Assembly (NCBI GenBank): GCA_027295245.1
Contig: JAPULF010000549.1
Coordinates: 1 to 6,104 of the forward strand
Reading direction: 5' to 3'
Length of the DNA stretch: 6,104 bases
Origin: Planctomycetota bacterium
GTDB lineage: Bacteria; Planctomycetota; Phycisphaerae; UBA1845; UTPLA1
The notes beneath the pieces are model-generated. The model searched no databases, was not told the DNA's origin, and saw only the letters and a list, made by a program, of their open reading frames with translations. Shown here piece after piece: positions 6,038-6,104 of this stretch (the first letter of the stretch is position 1; every line of letters starts with the position of its first letter). Position numbers and translations under genes: made by a program.

Positions 6038-6104
6038 TAGCGAATTCGAATCGTCATTACACGATCGAGAGATGTTCATTCCGCCTGTCGATCTATTCGA
6101 TCTT

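Larger units (their letters stand above)
5788..6104 (+). other. Gene-free stretch at the right end, AT-richer
   Basis: About 317 bases carry no convincing coding sequence on either strand. GC falls clearly compared with the genes, most visibly in the T/A-rich run at 5794-5808 just after the permease. The stretch holds a weak hairpin (5905-5929), a possible sigma70 promoter (5998-6026) and an inverted repeat (6003-6037). No tRNA, riboswitch, CRISPR or insertion-sequence end is recognisable. The next gene presumably begins beyond the right edge. Confidence 0.7.

Noticed and set aside
1..6104. Dedicated defence, toxin-antitoxin or biosynthetic system
   Set aside because: None of the five gene families is a known component of such systems, and the importer, glycosylase and acetyltransferase do not form a recognisable pathway.

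Overview
The window is GC-rich and comes from a bacterium. It carries five genes, all on the plus strand, packed head to tail with ATGA overlaps or short gaps and with Shine-Dalgarno-like sites before several starts. The gene mix is a vertebrate-type SMUG1 uracil-DNA glycosylase, an Eis-like acetyltransferase, a DUF3857/transglutaminase-like protein and a fused binding-protein/permease transporter. Together with the composition this suggests a member of the Planctomycetota or a related PVC-type lineage. That placement is an inference, because there is no rRNA or other marker here.

Layout. Positions 3-1433 hold the 3' part of a DUF3857/transglutaminase-like/DUF3858 protein that is open at the left edge and seems to have lost its catalytic residues. 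It overlaps by 4 bp a complete SMUG1-family glycosylase (1430-2224). After 39 bp and a good ribosome-binding site comes an Eis-family N-acetyltransferase with a GTG start (2264-3442). After 66 bp comes a two-gene ABC importer of the OpuC/ProU-like (osmoprotectant/quaternary amine) class: an ATPase with a TTG start (3509-4285), overlapped by 4 bp by a single protein that fuses an N-terminal solute-binding domain to a C-terminal permease (4282-5733).

The last 370 bases (5734-6104) hold no convincing complete gene and become AT-richer. The first 54 of them look like the lost C-terminal codons of the permease, lying beyond an in-frame TAG. Further right there is a weak hairpin and a plausible sigma70-type promoter reading out of the window, whose -10 element lies inside an inverted repeat.

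Functionally, the transporter pair forms a self-contained importer: the ATPase dimer would power two copies of the fused protein. The glycosylase removes uracil and related lesions from DNA, and the Eis-like enzyme acetylates amines. No single pathway links all five genes, so this is probably a co-directional cluster and not one dedicated system. The points most worth a second look are the amber codon near the end of the permease, the SBP-first fusion order, the dead transglutaminase core, and a marked excess of the palindrome CGATCG.
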